DNA from: Janthinobacterium sp. 67
GTDB lineage: Bacteria > Pseudomonadota > Gammaproteobacteria > Burkholderiales > Burkholderiaceae_D
Reading direction: 5' to 3'
DNA: 64,000 bases
Assembly: GCF_002797895.1 (NCBI RefSeq)
Contig: NZ_PGES01000001.1
Coordinates: 3,224,001 to 3,288,000 of the forward strand
This document shows, piece after piece, positions 18,554 through 29,350 of this stretch. Below the pieces are notes generated by a model. It was not told the origin of the DNA, ran no database searches, and saw only the letters and a list, made by a program, of their open reading frames with translations. A program made the translations under genes and the position numbers. Numbering within the stretch: the first letter of the stretch is position 1; each line of letters begins with the position of its first letter.

Positions 18554-19843
18554 ATGACGACGACTTCACAGAACGACATCCTGTTTGCCCGCGCACAAAA
18601 AACCACGCCAGGCGGCGTCAATTCGCCCGTGCGCGCCTTCCGCTCCGTCGGCGGCACGCCGCGCTTCATCACGCGCGCCGAAGGCCCGTATTTCTGGGAC
18701 GCGGACGGCAAGCGCTATATCGACTACATCGGCTCCTGGGGCCCGGCCATCGTCGGCCACGCCCATCCGGAAGTGGTGAAAGCGGTGCAGGATGCGGCCG
18801 CGCTGGGCCTGTCGTTCGGCGCGCCGACGGAAGGCGAAGTGCTGATGGCCGAGGAAATCACGCGCCTGGTGCCATCGATCGAACAGGTGCGCCTGGTGTC
18901 GTCGGGCACGGAAGCGACCATGAGCGCCCTGCGCCTGGCGCGCGGCGCCACGGGCCGCGACAAGATCGTCAAGTTCGAAGGCTGCTACCACGGCCACGCC
19001 GATTCGCTGCTGGTGAAAGCGGGCAGCGGCCTGCTCACCTTCGGCAACCCGACGTCGGCCGGCGTGCCGGAAGATTTCGTCAAGCACACCCTGGTGCTCG
19101 ACTATAACAACGTCGAGCAGCTGAAAGACGCCTTCGACAGCTTCGGCGCGGACATCGCCTGCGTCATCGTCGAACCGGTGGCCGGCAACATGAACCTGGT
19201 GAAAGCGACGCCGGAATTCCTGCAGGCGATGCGCGAACTGTGCACGCAGCACGGCGCCCTGCTCATTTTCGATGAAGTCATGTGCGGCTTGCGCGTGGCC
19301 CTGGGCGGCGCGCAGGCGCTGTACGGCATCAAGCCCGATCTCACGGCGCTGGGCAAGGTGATCGGCGGCGGCATGCCGGTGGCGGCCTTCGGCGGCAGTG
19401 CGGCGCTGATGCACAACATGGCGCCGCTGGGCGCCGTCTACCAGGCCGGTACCTTGTCGGGCAACCCGGTCGCCGTGGCGGCCGGCATGGCCACCCTGAA
19501 ATTGATCCAGCAGCCGGGCTTCTACGAGCAGCTGGGCGCGACGGCCAAGCGCCTGGCCGAAGGCCTGACCGCCGCCGCCAAAGAAGCTGGCGTGGTCTTC
19601 TGCGCCGACTACATCGGCGGCATGTTCGGTATCTATTTCAGCGCAACGCCGCCGACCAGCTACGCGGAAATGATGGCCGGCGACCGCAGCAAGTTCAACG
19701 CCTTCTTCCATGCCATGCTGGACGAAGGCGTGTACTTCGCGCCCGCCGCCTTCGAAGCGGGCTTCGTCTCGGCGCAGCACGATGATGCCGTCATTGACGC
19801 CACCATCGCCGCCGCGCGCAAGGTGTTTGCCAAACTGGCATAA
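18554..19843 (+). CDS. hemL: Glutamate-1-semialdehyde 2,1-aminomutase
   Basis: PLP enzyme forming 5-aminolevulinate, the committed tetrapyrrole precursor in the C5 pathway. The 429-residue protein begins [17 protein letters not shown] at residue 17 and has the PLP-lysine segment [16 protein letters not shown] near residue 266 and the [14 protein letters not shown] aspartate motif. The frame extends upstream to 18281, but the ATG at 18554, preceded by AAGGCACG, gives the family N-terminus. It is 50 bases downstream of the thiD-like gene. Confidence 0.96.
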   Translation: MTTTSQNDILFARAQKTTPGGVNSPVRAFRSVGGTPRFITRAEGPYFWDADGKRYIDYIGSWGPAIVGHAHPEVVKAVQDAAALGLSFGAPTEGEVLMAEEITRLVPSIEQVRLVSSGTEATMSALRLARGATGRDKIVKFEGCYHGHADSLLVKAGSGLLTFGNPTSAGVPEDFVKHTLVLDYNNVEQLKDAFDSFGADIACVIVEPVAGNMNLVKATPEFLQAMRELCTQHGALLIFDEVMCGLRVALGGAQALYGIKPDLTALGKVIGGGMPVAAFGGSAALMHNMAPLGAVYQAGTLSGNPVAVAAGMATLKLIQQPGFYEQLGATAKRLAEGLTAAAKEAGVVFCADYIGGMFGIYFSATPPTSYAEMMAGDRSKFNAFFHAMLDEGVYFAPAAFEAGFVSAQHDDAVIDATIAAARKVFAKLA

Positions 19844-19848
19844 GCGTT

Positions 19849-20565
19849 TTATACGGTCGCGGTGTCCATCACCGCGGCCACCAGCGCCGGCAGGCTGGCC
19901 ATGTCATTGAAGACGACATGCGCGCCGGCCGCCTTCAGGCGCGCTTCCTGGCCGGGCGCGATATGCCCGCCGCCGATGAATCCCAATACCGTCATGCCCG
20001 CCGCCACGGCGGCCGTCACGCCCGTGACGCTGTCTTCCAGCACCAGGCACTGGCCTGGCGGCACGCCAAAGGCGGCAGCCGCCGCCAGGTAGACACCCGG
20101 GTGCGGTTTGGCATGACCGACCAGGTCCGGCGTGAACACGCGCTTGTCGAACAGCGGCGCCATGCCGGTGCGCTCGAGCGCCGACAGCACGCGCGCGCTG
20201 ACGCTGTTCGACGCGACTGCCTTGGGCAGCGGAATGGCGGCCAGCGCCTGCGCCACGCCGGGCACGGCGCGCAATTGCGCATCGCAAGCCGCATCGACGG
20301 CATTGCCGATGGCCATGATCTCGTCGGCCGGCAATTGCGGCAAACCCAGTTCCTTGTAGATATCCTGCATCAGCGGCACCAGGCGCTGGCCCAGGCGCGG
20401 CTCGATCAAGCCTTGCAGGGTGACGCCCTCGGGCAGGTTCGGCAGACGCGGCCCCAGCAATTCCAGCAACGCTTGCAGGGCCACGGCTTCGCTGTCGATC
20501 AGCACGCCATCGCAGTCGCTGATCAGATGGGTAAAGCGCGGTGGGGTGGTGGCGGTATCAGGCAT
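19849..20565 (-). CDS. HAD-superfamily phosphatase (beta-phosphoglucomutase/Gph-like)
   Basis: A 238-residue haloacid dehalogenase-type hydrolase. Motif I is SDCDGVLIDSE, motif II is VASNS, motif III is AKPHPGVYL, and motif IV is VLEDSVTGV, in the order seen in subfamily IA sugar-phosphate phosphatases. The ATG at 20565 is preceded by CTGGAGAG, which decides the start over the upstream ATG at 20637. It is convergent with hemL, with only 5 bases between stops. The substrate is unknown. Confidence 0.88.
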   Translation of the reverse strand: MPDTATTPPRFTHLISDCDGVLIDSEAVALQALLELLGPRLPNLPEGVTLQGLIEPRLGQRLVPLMQDIYKELGLPQLPADEIMAIGNAVDAACDAQLRAVPGVAQALAAIPLPKAVASNSVSARVLSALERTGMAPLFDKRVFTPDLVGHAKPHPGVYLAAAAAFGVPPGQCLVLEDSVTGVTAAVAAGMTVLGFIGGGHIAPGQEARLKAAGAHVVFNDMASLPALVAAVMDTATV

Positions 20566-20837
20566 GGACTCTCCAGAAAGCAATGGTGACGGGAAATGCG
20601 GCGGCCAGCCGGCCAAGGCCGGCATCGTAACGATCATAGGTGGAACAGGCGGACGCTACCACGCAGAAAACGTCACGATGACGATACTTTTCTGCACGGC
20701 AGGCGGTAGGCATCAATCGGCAATCATCAATACCAATTCAATACCACGCAATACCAGTGATTATCGCCGATTTTTGAAATTGCTGCGCTCGTCCTGAAAC
20801 CGGAGCGCGGAGCACCCCGGCGATGCTGCGATACGGC

Positions 20838-21803
20838 TTATTTCAGCCAGCCGCGGTGGCGGAAGTACAGGAAGGGCGCGATGGCGCTGGTGATCATGAG
20901 GCCCCAGGCCCAGGGATAGCCGAACGACCATTCCAGTTCCGGCATCAGCTTGAAGTTCATGCCGTACACGCTGGCGATCAGGGTCGGCGGCAGGAAGGCC
21001 ACGCTGGCTACCGAGAAGATCTTGATGATCTTGTTCTGGTTGATGTTGATGAAACCGACGGTGGCATCCATCAGGAAGTTGATCTTGTCGAACAGGAAAG
21101 ACGTATGGCCGTCCAGCGATTCGATGTCGCGCAAAATCTGCCGCGCTTCCTCGAACTGCTCGGAATTCAATAAGCGGCCGCGCATCAGAAAGCTCACGGC
21201 GCGGCGCGTATCCATCATGTTGCGGCGGATACGGCCATTCAAATCTTCCTCGTGGGCAATCGCGTTCAGCGCTTCAGCCGCGTGCGCATCGGTAAATTCC
21301 TTTTGCAGCACGCGCGTGCTGACTTCTTCCAGGTTCTGGTAGATGCCTTCGAGCACGTCGGCCGAATATTCGGCATCGGTGGCGTACAGGTCGAGCAGCA
21401 CGTCCATGTAATCGGCAATCGAGCCTGGCCGCGAACGGGCGCGCATGCGCACCAGGCGGAACACGGGCAAATCGTCCGTATGCATGGAAAACAAAATTTT
21501 GCGGGCAAGAATGAAAGCGACCGTGATGACGCGCGAGGGGCCGTCGTCTTCTTCGCGCAAGAAATCCGTGCGCAGGTGCAAGTCGCCGTTTTCCGCTTCG
21601 TAATAGCGGGCCGACGCTTCGATATCCTTGACTTCGTCTTCGCCCGGCAGGGTGACGTTGTAGATGGCCTTGACCCAGGCCCGTTCATCATCGGTAGGGT
21701 CGGTCAGGTCGACCCACACCGGTTCGGCATTTTCGAGGTCTGCGCGGCTGTCGATCGGCACCTGGTTGAGCCGGCCATTCTGTAATACAAAGACATTGAT
21801 CAT
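20838..21803 (-). CDS. corA: Magnesium/cobalt transporter CorA
   Basis: A 321-residue pentameric divalent-cation channel. It has a large soluble N-terminal domain and two C-terminal membrane helices (about residues 262-282 and 296-314), with the signature YGMNF at the end of the first helix and an acidic MPELEW loop. It stands alone between the HAD phosphatase and the mtgA run. Confidence 0.95.
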   Translation of the reverse strand: MINVFVLQNGRLNQVPIDSRADLENAEPVWVDLTDPTDDERAWVKAIYNVTLPGEDEVKDIEASARYYEAENGDLHLRTDFLREEDDGPSRVITVAFILARKILFSMHTDDLPVFRLVRMRARSRPGSIADYMDVLLDLYATDAEYSADVLEGIYQNLEEVSTRVLQKEFTDAHAAEALNAIAHEEDLNGRIRRNMMDTRRAVSFLMRGRLLNSEQFEEARQILRDIESLDGHTSFLFDKINFLMDATVGFININQNKIIKIFSVASVAFLPPTLIASVYGMNFKLMPELEWSFGYPWAWGLMITSAIAPFLYFRHRGWLK

Positions 21804-22024
21804 GCGCGCTCTCAGCCGGATGTGGGGTTATCGTGATGTGCTGGCGCTGGCGCCAAAAATGAAAACAGCGCAAGTGTACCCGCAAAGGCCTTTTCACGAC
21901 CACCCCCGGCACCGCTTTTTCACGGAAAAAGTGCGGCGCTGCACCAAGGGAGACGATTAAGATGCCGCCCTGCAATAATGCCAATTCAGCAGCCTTGACT
22001 TAATGCAAACGAACGAGGCCGCCT

Positions 22025-22747
22025 TCAAGGCAATTCCGCCGCCCCCATGCGGCGCAGGATCACGCCCGTGCGCCGGTTCAAATACCCGGTATCGCGGTGG
22101 CGGTCGTAAAAACGGGGATTCGGCAGCATCACGGCCAGTTTCGCCGCCTGCCCGGCGCTCAAGCCCGCCGCGCTGACCCGGTAATAGTGGCGCGCGGCCG
22201 CTTCGGCGCCAAAGGTGCCCGTGCCGAATTCCACCACGTTCAGATAAATCTCGAAAATGCGCTGTTTCTCCATCAGACTTTCCAGCATGTAGGTGATGAT
22301 CAGTTCCTGGCCCTTGCGCACATAGCTGCGCGAACCGGACAGGAACAGATTCTTCGCCAGCTGCTGCGTGATGGTCGAGCCACCGGCCACGACCTTCTGC
22401 TTCTTGCTGTTTTTTTCATACGCCTTTTGCAAGGCTTCCCAGTCCACGCCTTCGTGCTCGGAGAAATTCGCGTCTTCCGAAGCGATGATGGCCCGTTTCA
22501 GGTTGTTCGAGATGCGTTCGTACGGCACCCACGTCTGCTGGATCGTGGCCTTGGGATTCTTGTCCTGCAAGACAGACAACTGTTCGCGCATGAAGGCCGT
22601 GCTGGACGGGTTATGGTCGACCCACCACCAGATTTGCAGGAAGAAATACAGTTGCACGACGATAAAGGCCAGCACGGGGACGATGAACAGCCACTTGATC
22701 CAGCCGTAGCGGCTGCCACGAGCCTTGCCCTTCTTGCCGCCGCTCAC
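22025..22747 (-). CDS. mtgA: Monofunctional peptidoglycan glycosyltransferase MtgA
   Basis: Polymerises lipid II into glycan strands. The 240-residue protein has one N-terminal membrane anchor ([19 protein letters not shown]) and a GT51 domain with the catalytic Glu in [15 protein letters not shown], then [17 protein letters not shown] and [14 protein letters not shown]. Although the frame runs far upstream, I start at the GTG at 22747, which overlaps the aroE stop as GTGA. That coupling and the family N-terminus both support it. Confidence 0.94.
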   Translation of the reverse strand: MSGGKKGKARGSRYGWIKWLFIVPVLAFIVVQLYFFLQIWWWVDHNPSSTAFMREQLSVLQDKNPKATIQQTWVPYERISNNLKRAIIASEDANFSEHEGVDWEALQKAYEKNSKKQKVVAGGSTITQQLAKNLFLSGSRSYVRKGQELIITYMLESLMEKQRIFEIYLNVVEFGTGTFGAEAAARHYYRVSAAGLSAGQAAKLAVMLPNPRFYDRHRDTGYLNRRTGVILRRMGAAELP

Positions 22748-23571
22748 AGGGCACTGCGCAGCTGCGCCAGCAAGTCCTGCGTCTGCGGCCGCACGCCGCG
22801 CCACACATAAAACGCTTCGGCCGCCTGCTCCACGAGCATGCCCAGGCCGTCGCGCACCTGCGCGCCATGTTGGGCGGCAAAGTCCATGAAGACAGTAGGC
22901 TGGGCGCCGTACATCATGTCCAGCGCCAGGGTATGGGGGCAGAAGATACCGGGCGGCACGGGCGGCAAGTCGCCCGCCAGGCTGGCCGAGGTGGCATTGA
23001 TGACGATATCGAAGACGCCATCGGGCTGCGCAAAGCCGCCGGCGCGCAGCTGAGCGGGGTGCGCCAGCGCATCGGCGAACTGCGCCACCAGCGCCTCGGC
23101 CGTCGCCACAGTGCGGTTGGCAATGAAGATTTCCTGCGGTCCCTGTTCCAGCAAGGGCAGCACGACGCCGCGCGCGGCACCGCCCGCGCCCAGCAGCAGG
23201 ACGCGCTTGCCGGCGACCTTTACGCCCGCGTTGCGCACGATGTCGGCCACCAGGCCCGCGCCATCGGTATTGTCGCCAAGAATGGTGTCGCCATCGAAAC
23301 GCAGGGTATTGACGGCGCCGGCCGCCTGCGCGCGCGGCGTCAGCTCGGTGGCCAGCGCGCACGCGTCCAATTTAAAGGGTACGGTCACGTTCGCGCCCTT
23401 GCCGCCCTCGGCGGCAAAGCTGCGGGCCGCCAGCGCAAAGCCATCGAGCGGCGCCAGCCGGCGCTCGTAGACGATGGGCTCGCCCGTCTGCAGGGCAAAC
23501 GCGGCGTGGATCAGTGGGGACTTGCTGTGGGCGATGGGATTGCCGAAGACACAATATTGATCAGGACTCAT
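22744..23571 (-). CDS. aroE: Shikimate dehydrogenase (NADP+)
   Basis: Reduces 3-dehydroshikimate to shikimate. The protein of about 275 residues shows the shikimate-binding [15 protein letters not shown], the catalytic Lys in [10 protein letters not shown], the NADP loop [12 protein letters not shown] and the ANRT motif that favours NADP. The ATG at 23571 was chosen; a TTG at 23586, overlapping the upstream stop, is an alternative. It is followed by mtgA with a 4-base overlap. Confidence 0.95.
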   Translation of the reverse strand: MSPDQYCVFGNPIAHSKSPLIHAAFALQTGEPIVYERRLAPLDGFALAARSFAAEGGKGANVTVPFKLDACALATELTPRAQAAGAVNTLRFDGDTILGDNTDGAGLVADIVRNAGVKVAGKRVLLLGAGGAARGVVLPLLEQGPQEIFIANRTVATAEALVAQFADALAHPAQLRAGGFAQPDGVFDIVINATSASLAGDLPPVPPGIFCPHTLALDMMYGAQPTVFMDFAAQHGAQVRDGLGMLVEQAAEAFYVWRGVRPQTQDLLAQLRSAL

Positions 23572-23582
23572 TGCTTGCTTGT

Positions 23583-24476
23583 TCAATTACTACCGCCAGT
23601 CAGGTTAGCTTCCATTTTTTCTTCGCGCGTAAATTTGAAGCGGGTGATGACGACCCACAGGTCATCCTTGTCGCTCGACAACATATTCGGTGGAAAACGG
23701 CCGAATGGCGCCGAGCGGCGCACGATGGCCAGGGCCGCCGCGTCCAGCGCCGGATTGCCCGAGCTTTTCTCCACGCGGACGCCGCCCTCTTTCTGGTAAA
23801 TCGTGCCGTCCTGGAAGATGGGGATATAGACGACGAGTTCGCCATACATCTTGCGGCCATTCTTTTGCGGGAAATTCAGGGTGCCGATTTCCTCGATGCG
23901 CTTTTGCAGGGTCTTGTAATACATGGCATAGCCGACCTCTTGCGTGCTGGGCGTAATGAAGGTCTTGCGGGGGCGCTTGTTCTGGTCTTCCACGGTCTGG
24001 CTGATCTCGGCCGCCATGCGGGCGATGGCCTTGCTGCTTTCCATCAAGTCCGAACCGGTGGCCAAGGGATTGGGCTTGTCCTTTTCCGTGACGGGCGCGG
24101 CGCTGTAGGGCGTGGGCTTGGCCGCCTGCGTCAGCAGTTCCTGCTGTTTTTGTTCCAGTTCGGCGATGCGCCGGGCGCTGGCCTTGACGCTGTCGCCCTC
24201 TTCCACCTTGCGCATGTCGGGCAAGGGCGACTTGGCGCGGCCCTTGTCGGCTTGTCCGCCACCGTCGAGATTGGCTTGCGCCAGGGCATCGGCCTTCAGC
24301 GGCTTGTTCGCATGCTTGGCGTTGACCAGGATCACTTCCAGGCCGGGATCGGTGGCCACGGCCCGCTGCGGCGCCGGGGCGACAAAATGCATCGCCAGCA
24401 AGGCGCCGTGCGCCAGCAGCGAGACCGCCACGGCGATCATCAGGAAACGATTCTCTCGGAAAGACTTCACGCGCAA
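23583..24476 (-). CDS. TonB C-terminal domain (energy transducer-like) protein
   Basis: A 297-residue inner-membrane protein with one N-terminal membrane helix ([20 protein letters not shown]), a long periplasmic linker that is Lys/Ala-rich and partly coiled-coil ([18 protein letters not shown]), and a C-terminal TonB-like domain (about 190-275: [41 protein letters not shown]). The TTG start has AAGGA six bases upstream; a GTG at 24470 is the alternative. No exbB/exbD is nearby, so its partner is unknown. It lies between the RNB ribonuclease and aroE. Confidence 0.85.
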   Translation of the reverse strand: MRVKSFRENRFLMIAVAVSLLAHGALLAMHFVAPAPQRAVATDPGLEVILVNAKHANKPLKADALAQANLDGGGQADKGRAKSPLPDMRKVEEGDSVKASARRIAELEQKQQELLTQAAKPTPYSAAPVTEKDKPNPLATGSDLMESSKAIARMAAEISQTVEDQNKRPRKTFITPSTQEVGYAMYYKTLQKRIEEIGTLNFPQKNGRKMYGELVVYIPIFQDGTIYQKEGGVRVEKSSGNPALDAAALAIVRRSAPFGRFPPNMLSSDKDDLWVVITRFKFTREEKMEANLTGGSN

Positions 24477-24577
24477 CCCAGTTCCTTACAAGCACAAGAT
24501 ACAAGATGGCTGAATTCTACGTCAAAGGGCGGCGCCGGCAACAGTTTTCAGCACCGCCTTGTGGCGTGACGATGGCC

Positions 24578-26665
24578 TTACTTGACCTCGGGTTCGCTGA
24601 CTACGTCTTCGCTGGCCAGTTCCGCCACTTCCGCATCGGCGTCGCTGACCTGGTTCGCCGCTTCCGGCGATGGTTCGGCCGCCACGTCGCCCTCGTCCGC
24701 CACATCGTCGCCCGCCTCTTCTTCGTAGTCGAGCTCGGCGTCGGCCGCCGCATCGGGCACGGCGGCGATTTCCAGCAGGCGCGCTTCGATGCTGAGGTCG
24801 ACCTCATCCCAGCGCAGCAAGTCCAGTTTCACCTGGGCGCCGCGCGCCACCGACGGCATGCCCGGCAGCTTGATGACCAGCGGAATGTCGACCAGGCGCA
24901 GGATTTCGTCTTTCAGCACGACGGCGTCGACCTGGCGCGCGTTTTCCTGGTGCAGCCAGCGCAAGCACCAGTAGCGTTCCATGTTCGACTGGAAGTCGCC
25001 ATACGCGGCGTACGCGGCATCAAACGCCGAAACGATGGCGAACAAGTTCGCGTCGCGCGGCTTGAACGGGGCCACCAGCGGCGCCGTCACGCCATGCTCG
25101 GCGCAGGCGATGATTTGCCACTGGTTCACCAGATCCGTATAGCGGCGCAAGGGCGAAGTGCTCCACGCATATTGATCGACGCCCAGGCCCTGGTGCGGCG
25201 CCGCATGGGTGACCATGCGCACCTGCATTTTTGCCGCCCAGCTATTGCCGCTGCCGCCACCCTGGCTGCGGTAAATGCCGGGCACGCCATGGTCGTGCAG
25301 CATCTTGCCCCAGGTGCTGTTGGCAAAAATCATCAGTTCGGCGACGATCTTGTCGAGCGGCGCGCCACGCTTGCGGCGCGCCACGGTGACGATGTCGTTT
25401 TCCACATAGAAGTTGAAATCGACGCGGTTATTCTGTTCCGGCTTCAGGCCAAACGCTTCGCGCTTCTTCATGCGCCCCTGTTCCAGCTGTTGCGCCCATT
25501 GCCACAGCACGGCAAAATCGGCCTTGTGCGGATACTCGCCTTCGCCGCTGACCAGGGTTTCCTCGTTGACCAGGTCGTCGAGCTGGTTATGGCGCAAGTT
25601 GCTGGCAATCGGCACCAGCTCGGCGCGCGTCTGCGTGCTGACGACGGCCCAGTCGGCTTTCGGGTCCAGGGTCGCGTACAGCGACAGGGCCGGGCACGTC
25701 GTGCCTTCCGCCAGCGTAAACGCGTTGACGATTTCATCGGGCAGCATGGTGATCTTGTCGCCCGGCATGTAGACGGTCGACATGCGTTGGCGCGCCATCT
25801 TGTCGATCACGTCTTCCGGACGGATGCCCAGGCCCGGCGCGGCGATGTGGATACCCACTTTCACGGTGCCATCGGGCAAGGGCTGCACGGAGAAGGCATC
25901 GTCGATCTCGGTCGTGGTCACGTCGTCGATCGAGAAGGCGGCCACGTCGGCCAGCGGCAGCTTGGCCGTCACGGACGGCACGGGCACGCTCGGGAAACCG
26001 GCGCCTTTCGGGAAATTCTCAAACAGGAACTTCGACAGGTGCAAGTCTTTCGGCGACGCAATGCCACCGACGGCCAGCATCAGGCGTGGCGGCGTCGTGT
26101 GCAGTTCCGTGCACGCCGCTTCCAGTGCCTTGTATTCGATGGTGTTCTTGTCGGGCTTGAACAGCAGTTGCAGCACCATGGGCTGCATCGAGGCCGGCAG
26201 GCGGTTCTGCTTCAGCTCTTCCACGTAAGCGGCCTGCACCAGCGCCTGCTGCTTTTTCTTTTCGATGCCGGCCAATGCCGCCTTCAGCGATGCTTCCGGC
26301 GCCGCCTTGTAGCGGCCACGGCCCTTCTTGTAGAAATACACGGGCGCCGAATGCAGGGCCAGGATCAGGCCGGCCGCTTCCGGCGGCAACGGTGCGTGGC
26401 CGAAGTACTCGGCGCCCAGCTCGGCAAAGCCAAACTCGTCTTCGCCTGCCACTTCCCACAGGAAATCGAGATCGATGTCGGCGGCAACGGCCTTGGCTTG
26501 CTCGAGCAGCTCGGCCGGGGCCGGCTTTTCATATTGCAGCAACACATCCTTGACCTTGACCTTGGTGCGCTTGCCGCTGGCCATTTCGACCTGGTACGCT
26601 TCACCCGCTTGCGACAGGACCGTGCCGACCTTGAAATCGCCGGATTCTTCAAAAAATAGATTCAT
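24578..26665 (-). CDS. RNB-domain exoribonuclease (RNase II family)
   Basis: A 695-residue 3'-5' exoribonuclease. The central RNB domain has the acidic metal motif FSIDDVTTTEIDDAFSV and GIHIAAPGLGIRPEDVIDK, then YAWSTSPLRRYTDLVNQ. An S1-like region follows and the last 60 residues are strongly acidic. It is nearer RNase II than RNase R in length. It starts 2 bases after the ubiC stop. Confidence 0.9.
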   Translation of the reverse strand: MNLFFEESGDFKVGTVLSQAGEAYQVEMASGKRTKVKVKDVLLQYEKPAPAELLEQAKAVAADIDLDFLWEVAGEDEFGFAELGAEYFGHAPLPPEAAGLILALHSAPVYFYKKGRGRYKAAPEASLKAALAGIEKKKQQALVQAAYVEELKQNRLPASMQPMVLQLLFKPDKNTIEYKALEAACTELHTTPPRLMLAVGGIASPKDLHLSKFLFENFPKGAGFPSVPVPSVTAKLPLADVAAFSIDDVTTTEIDDAFSVQPLPDGTVKVGIHIAAPGLGIRPEDVIDKMARQRMSTVYMPGDKITMLPDEIVNAFTLAEGTTCPALSLYATLDPKADWAVVSTQTRAELVPIASNLRHNQLDDLVNEETLVSGEGEYPHKADFAVLWQWAQQLEQGRMKKREAFGLKPEQNNRVDFNFYVENDIVTVARRKRGAPLDKIVAELMIFANSTWGKMLHDHGVPGIYRSQGGGSGNSWAAKMQVRMVTHAAPHQGLGVDQYAWSTSPLRRYTDLVNQWQIIACAEHGVTAPLVAPFKPRDANLFAIVSAFDAAYAAYGDFQSNMERYWCLRWLHQENARQVDAVVLKDEILRLVDIPLVIKLPGMPSVARGAQVKLDLLRWDEVDLSIEARLLEIAAVPDAAADAELDYEEEAGDDVADEGDVAAEPSPEAANQVSDADAEVAELASEDVVSEPEVK

Positions 26666-26667
26666 TA

Positions 26668-27282
26668 TTATGCTTTGTTCATTAATGTGTCGGTTGCAAC
26701 GGTGCGAGTGACGGACGTCAACTCCAGCACCGCCGGCAAAAATACTTCGGTTACCAGCAGCAATCCCTGGTGACGCTGATACAGGCAGCGGCGGGCAAAA
26801 AACAGCGCCTGCCCGTCGGCGCGCCGCCCTTCCCGCGCCAGCGCCGCCTGCGCCCGCTGCACCAGCGGGTGGCCGGCGCGCAAGCGGGCAAATTCCAGTT
26901 CGCCGCGGCGCACCATGCGGTCGCCAAACAGGGTCGTGCCCAGCGAACGCTCGCCCAGCGCGGAAAACAAGGGCCAGTCCGTGGCCGTCGCCTGCATGGG
27001 CACGACGGTATGGCCAAACACGGCCGGTTTGTCATCGCAACGCAGCAGCACTTCGCGTTCCCACACGCGGCCCGCGCGGTGCAGACCGATGATGGCGGCC
27101 TCGTCGCTCAGACAACGTGCCGTTTCCTGATGCAAACATTGCACGCGAAATGCCTGGCTATGCGCTTTCAGCTTGGCCGTCAGCGAACCGCCGCCCGTGA
27201 GCCAGTGGCGCAAGGCGGGTGGCGCATTGACGGCGTTCACGTGCGCATGCCATTGCGCCTGCCGCAGCGAACCCGGCCTCAC
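26668..27282 (-). CDS. ubiC: Chorismate--pyruvate lyase
   Basis: Converts chorismate to 4-hydroxybenzoate, the first committed step of ubiquinone synthesis. The 204-residue protein shows HWLTGGGSLTAKL, the WEREVLLRCDD arginine region, the AVFGHTVVP strand, RSLGTTLFGD and the C-terminal LLVTEVFLPAVLEL, in family order. The GTG at 27282 overlaps the yqiA stop as GTGA, which sets the start; the open frame upstream is not used. Confidence 0.88.
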   Translation of the reverse strand: MRPGSLRQAQWHAHVNAVNAPPALRHWLTGGGSLTAKLKAHSQAFRVQCLHQETARCLSDEAAIIGLHRAGRVWEREVLLRCDDKPAVFGHTVVPMQATATDWPLFSALGERSLGTTLFGDRMVRRGELEFARLRAGHPLVQRAQAALAREGRRADGQALFFARRCLYQRHQGLLLVTEVFLPAVLELTSVTRTVATDTLMNKA

Positions 27283-27863
27283 TGGGCAGCGTCCGCATCG
27301 ATGCCGCAAAAGGCCAGCACGGGCGCCACATAATCGGCAAATTCGCTGATGCCATGGTCGCTGCCGTCGATGACCAACTGCCGCGCCCCCTGATAATGCG
27401 CCACCATGTCGCGGTAGTCGAGCACTTCATCGCCGGTGGCGGCAATCAGGAAATAGCGTTGCGGCTCAGTAATTTTCTCTACGGCAAACGTGCGCAGCTC
27501 GGCTATGTATTCGCGCTTGAACTCGAAGGGCTTGTCCGAATGGAATTCCGTCGTCACGCCCACATGCTGTTCCAGGTCGATCAGGGGCACGATGGCAGGA
27601 TTGAGCAATACGGCGCGGCAACCGAGCTGCTCGGCCAGCCAGGTGGCGTAATAGCCGCCCAGCGAGGAGCCGACTATCGTCAGCTCTGCCGGCGCCACGT
27701 CCTTGACCAGCGACAGGGCCAACTCGATGGCAAGCTTGGGCGAAGCCGGCAATTGCGGGCACAGCCACTGTGCCTCGCGGCCCAGCGCCTGCATCTGCGC
27801 GGCCAGCAGGCGCGACTTCATCGACAGGGGCGACGAGCGAAATCCATGCAGGTACAGAATCAT
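27279..27863 (-). CDS. YqiA/YcfP family alpha/beta-fold esterase
   Basis: A 194-residue serine hydrolase of the YqiA family (UPF0227). It starts MILYLHGFRSSPLS, has the nucleophile elbow VGSSLGGYYATWL near residue 67, and a late SDHGIS histidine. The ATG overlaps the mpl stop by 4 bases (ATGA) and its stop overlaps ubiC. The substrate is unknown; E. coli YqiA hydrolyses short-chain esters in vitro. Confidence 0.87.
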   Translation of the reverse strand: MILYLHGFRSSPLSMKSRLLAAQMQALGREAQWLCPQLPASPKLAIELALSLVKDVAPAELTIVGSSLGGYYATWLAEQLGCRAVLLNPAIVPLIDLEQHVGVTTEFHSDKPFEFKREYIAELRTFAVEKITEPQRYFLIAATGDEVLDYRDMVAHYQGARQLVIDGSDHGISEFADYVAPVLAFCGIDADAAQ

Positions 27864-29236
27864 CGGCCCAGGGCCTCCAGCAATTTCTGGTGCACGCCGC
27901 CAAAGCCGCCATTGCTCATGACCACGATCTGGTCGCCGGGACGGGCGCTGGCCGCCACGGCCGCCACCAGGGTATCGATGTCTTCGTAGGCGCTGGCAAT
28001 CTTGCCCAGCGGCGCCAGCGCGTCGCCCAGGCTCCAGCCCAGCGCTTGCTGACTGCCGAAACCGAAGACCAGGTCGGCATCCTTGAGGCTGCCTGGCAGC
28101 GCATCTTTCATGGCGCCCAGCTTCATGGTGTTCGAACGCGGTTCCAGCACGGCCAGGATGCGGGTGCCGCTGCCGACCTTCTGGCGCAGGCCGCCCACGG
28201 TGGTGGCAATGGCCGTCGGGTGGTGCGCGAAATCGTCGTACACGGTGATGGCGTTGACGACGCCGCGCACTTCCATGCGGCGCTTGACGCTTTCGAACGT
28301 GGCCAGCGAGGCACAGGCCTGGGCAATCGGTACGCCCACGTGGCGCGCGGCGGCGATGGCCGCCAGCGCATTGCTGCGGTTGTGCTTGCCAGTAAGCGCC
28401 CACGCCACGTGGCCTTCCTGCTTGTCATTGAAGAACACGTCGAAGCTGCCATCGGCCTGCTCTTGCAGTTGCCAGTTGGCATCTTGACCAAAACTTTCCT
28501 TTTCACTCCAGCAACCGCGCGCCAGCACGCGCTGCAGCGACGCTTCGTCGCCGTTGAACACGAGGCGGCCGATGCCGGGCACGGTGCGCACCAGGTGGTG
28601 GAATTGCGTCTCGATCGCGTGCAGATCGGGGAAGATGTCGGCGTGATCATATTCCAGGTTGTTCATGATGGCCGTCTTCGCGTGGTAATGCACGAACTTG
28701 CTGCGCTTGTCGAAGAAGGCCGTGTCGTATTCGTCCGCTTCGATGACGAAGAAGTCCGACTCGGCGCTCTTGCCGTCGATCATGCCGCTGAGGCGGGCGG
28801 AAATGCCAAAGTTCATCGGCACGCCGCCGATCAGGAAGCCCGGCGCGTAGCCCGCGTCTTCAAGTATCCAGGCCAGCATGGCCGAGGTGGTCGTCTTGCC
28901 ATGCGTGCCGGCCACGGCCAGCACCCACTTGTTGCGCAAGATGTGTTCGCCGATCCACTGGGGGCCGGACACGTACGGCAGGCTACGGTTGAGGATTTCT
29001 TCCACCAGCGGGTTGCCGCGCGAGACCACATTGCCAATCACATACAAATCCGGGTTCAGCTTGGCCTGTTCCGGGTCGAAACCCTGGATCAGTTCGATTC
29101 CCTGCGATTCCAGCTGGGTGCTCATCGGCGGATACACGTTGGCATCGCAACCGGTAACTTTATGGCCGGCTTCCTTGGCCAGGACAGCCAGGCCGCCCAT
29201 GAAGGTACCGCAAATGCCGAGAATATGAATATGCAT
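27860..29236 (-). CDS. mpl: UDP-N-acetylmuramate--tripeptide ligase
   Basis: Recycles murein by joining L-Ala-gamma-D-Glu-meso-DAP to UDP-MurNAc. The 458-residue Mur ligase has an N-terminal Rossmann-like start (HIHILGICGTFMGGLA), the P-loop GTHGKTTTSAMLAW near residue 109, FFVIEADEYDTAFFDKRSK and a C-terminal ligase domain with VYDDFAHHPTAI. AmpD, another recycling enzyme, is also in this window (44 kb). Confidence 0.95.
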   Translation of the reverse strand: MHIHILGICGTFMGGLAVLAKEAGHKVTGCDANVYPPMSTQLESQGIELIQGFDPEQAKLNPDLYVIGNVVSRGNPLVEEILNRSLPYVSGPQWIGEHILRNKWVLAVAGTHGKTTTSAMLAWILEDAGYAPGFLIGGVPMNFGISARLSGMIDGKSAESDFFVIEADEYDTAFFDKRSKFVHYHAKTAIMNNLEYDHADIFPDLHAIETQFHHLVRTVPGIGRLVFNGDEASLQRVLARGCWSEKESFGQDANWQLQEQADGSFDVFFNDKQEGHVAWALTGKHNRSNALAAIAAARHVGVPIAQACASLATFESVKRRMEVRGVVNAITVYDDFAHHPTAIATTVGGLRQKVGSGTRILAVLEPRSNTMKLGAMKDALPGSLKDADLVFGFGSQQALGWSLGDALAPLGKIASAYEDIDTLVAAVAASARPGDQIVVMSNGGFGGVHQKLLEALGR

Positions 29237-29350
29237 GTGATCAGTGCGAAAGGCGCACGCTTAGTAAGTAAGACGGTGAGATAAAAAACAGCAAGTGCAG
29301 GATTTTACCTGACGCCATGACTTTTTCCGCTTCGGAGTATCATCTCGCTC

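Noticed and set aside
24506..26659. 717-codon plus-strand frame antisense to the RNB ribonuclease
   Set aside because: The minus-strand gene has clear motifs; this frame does not.
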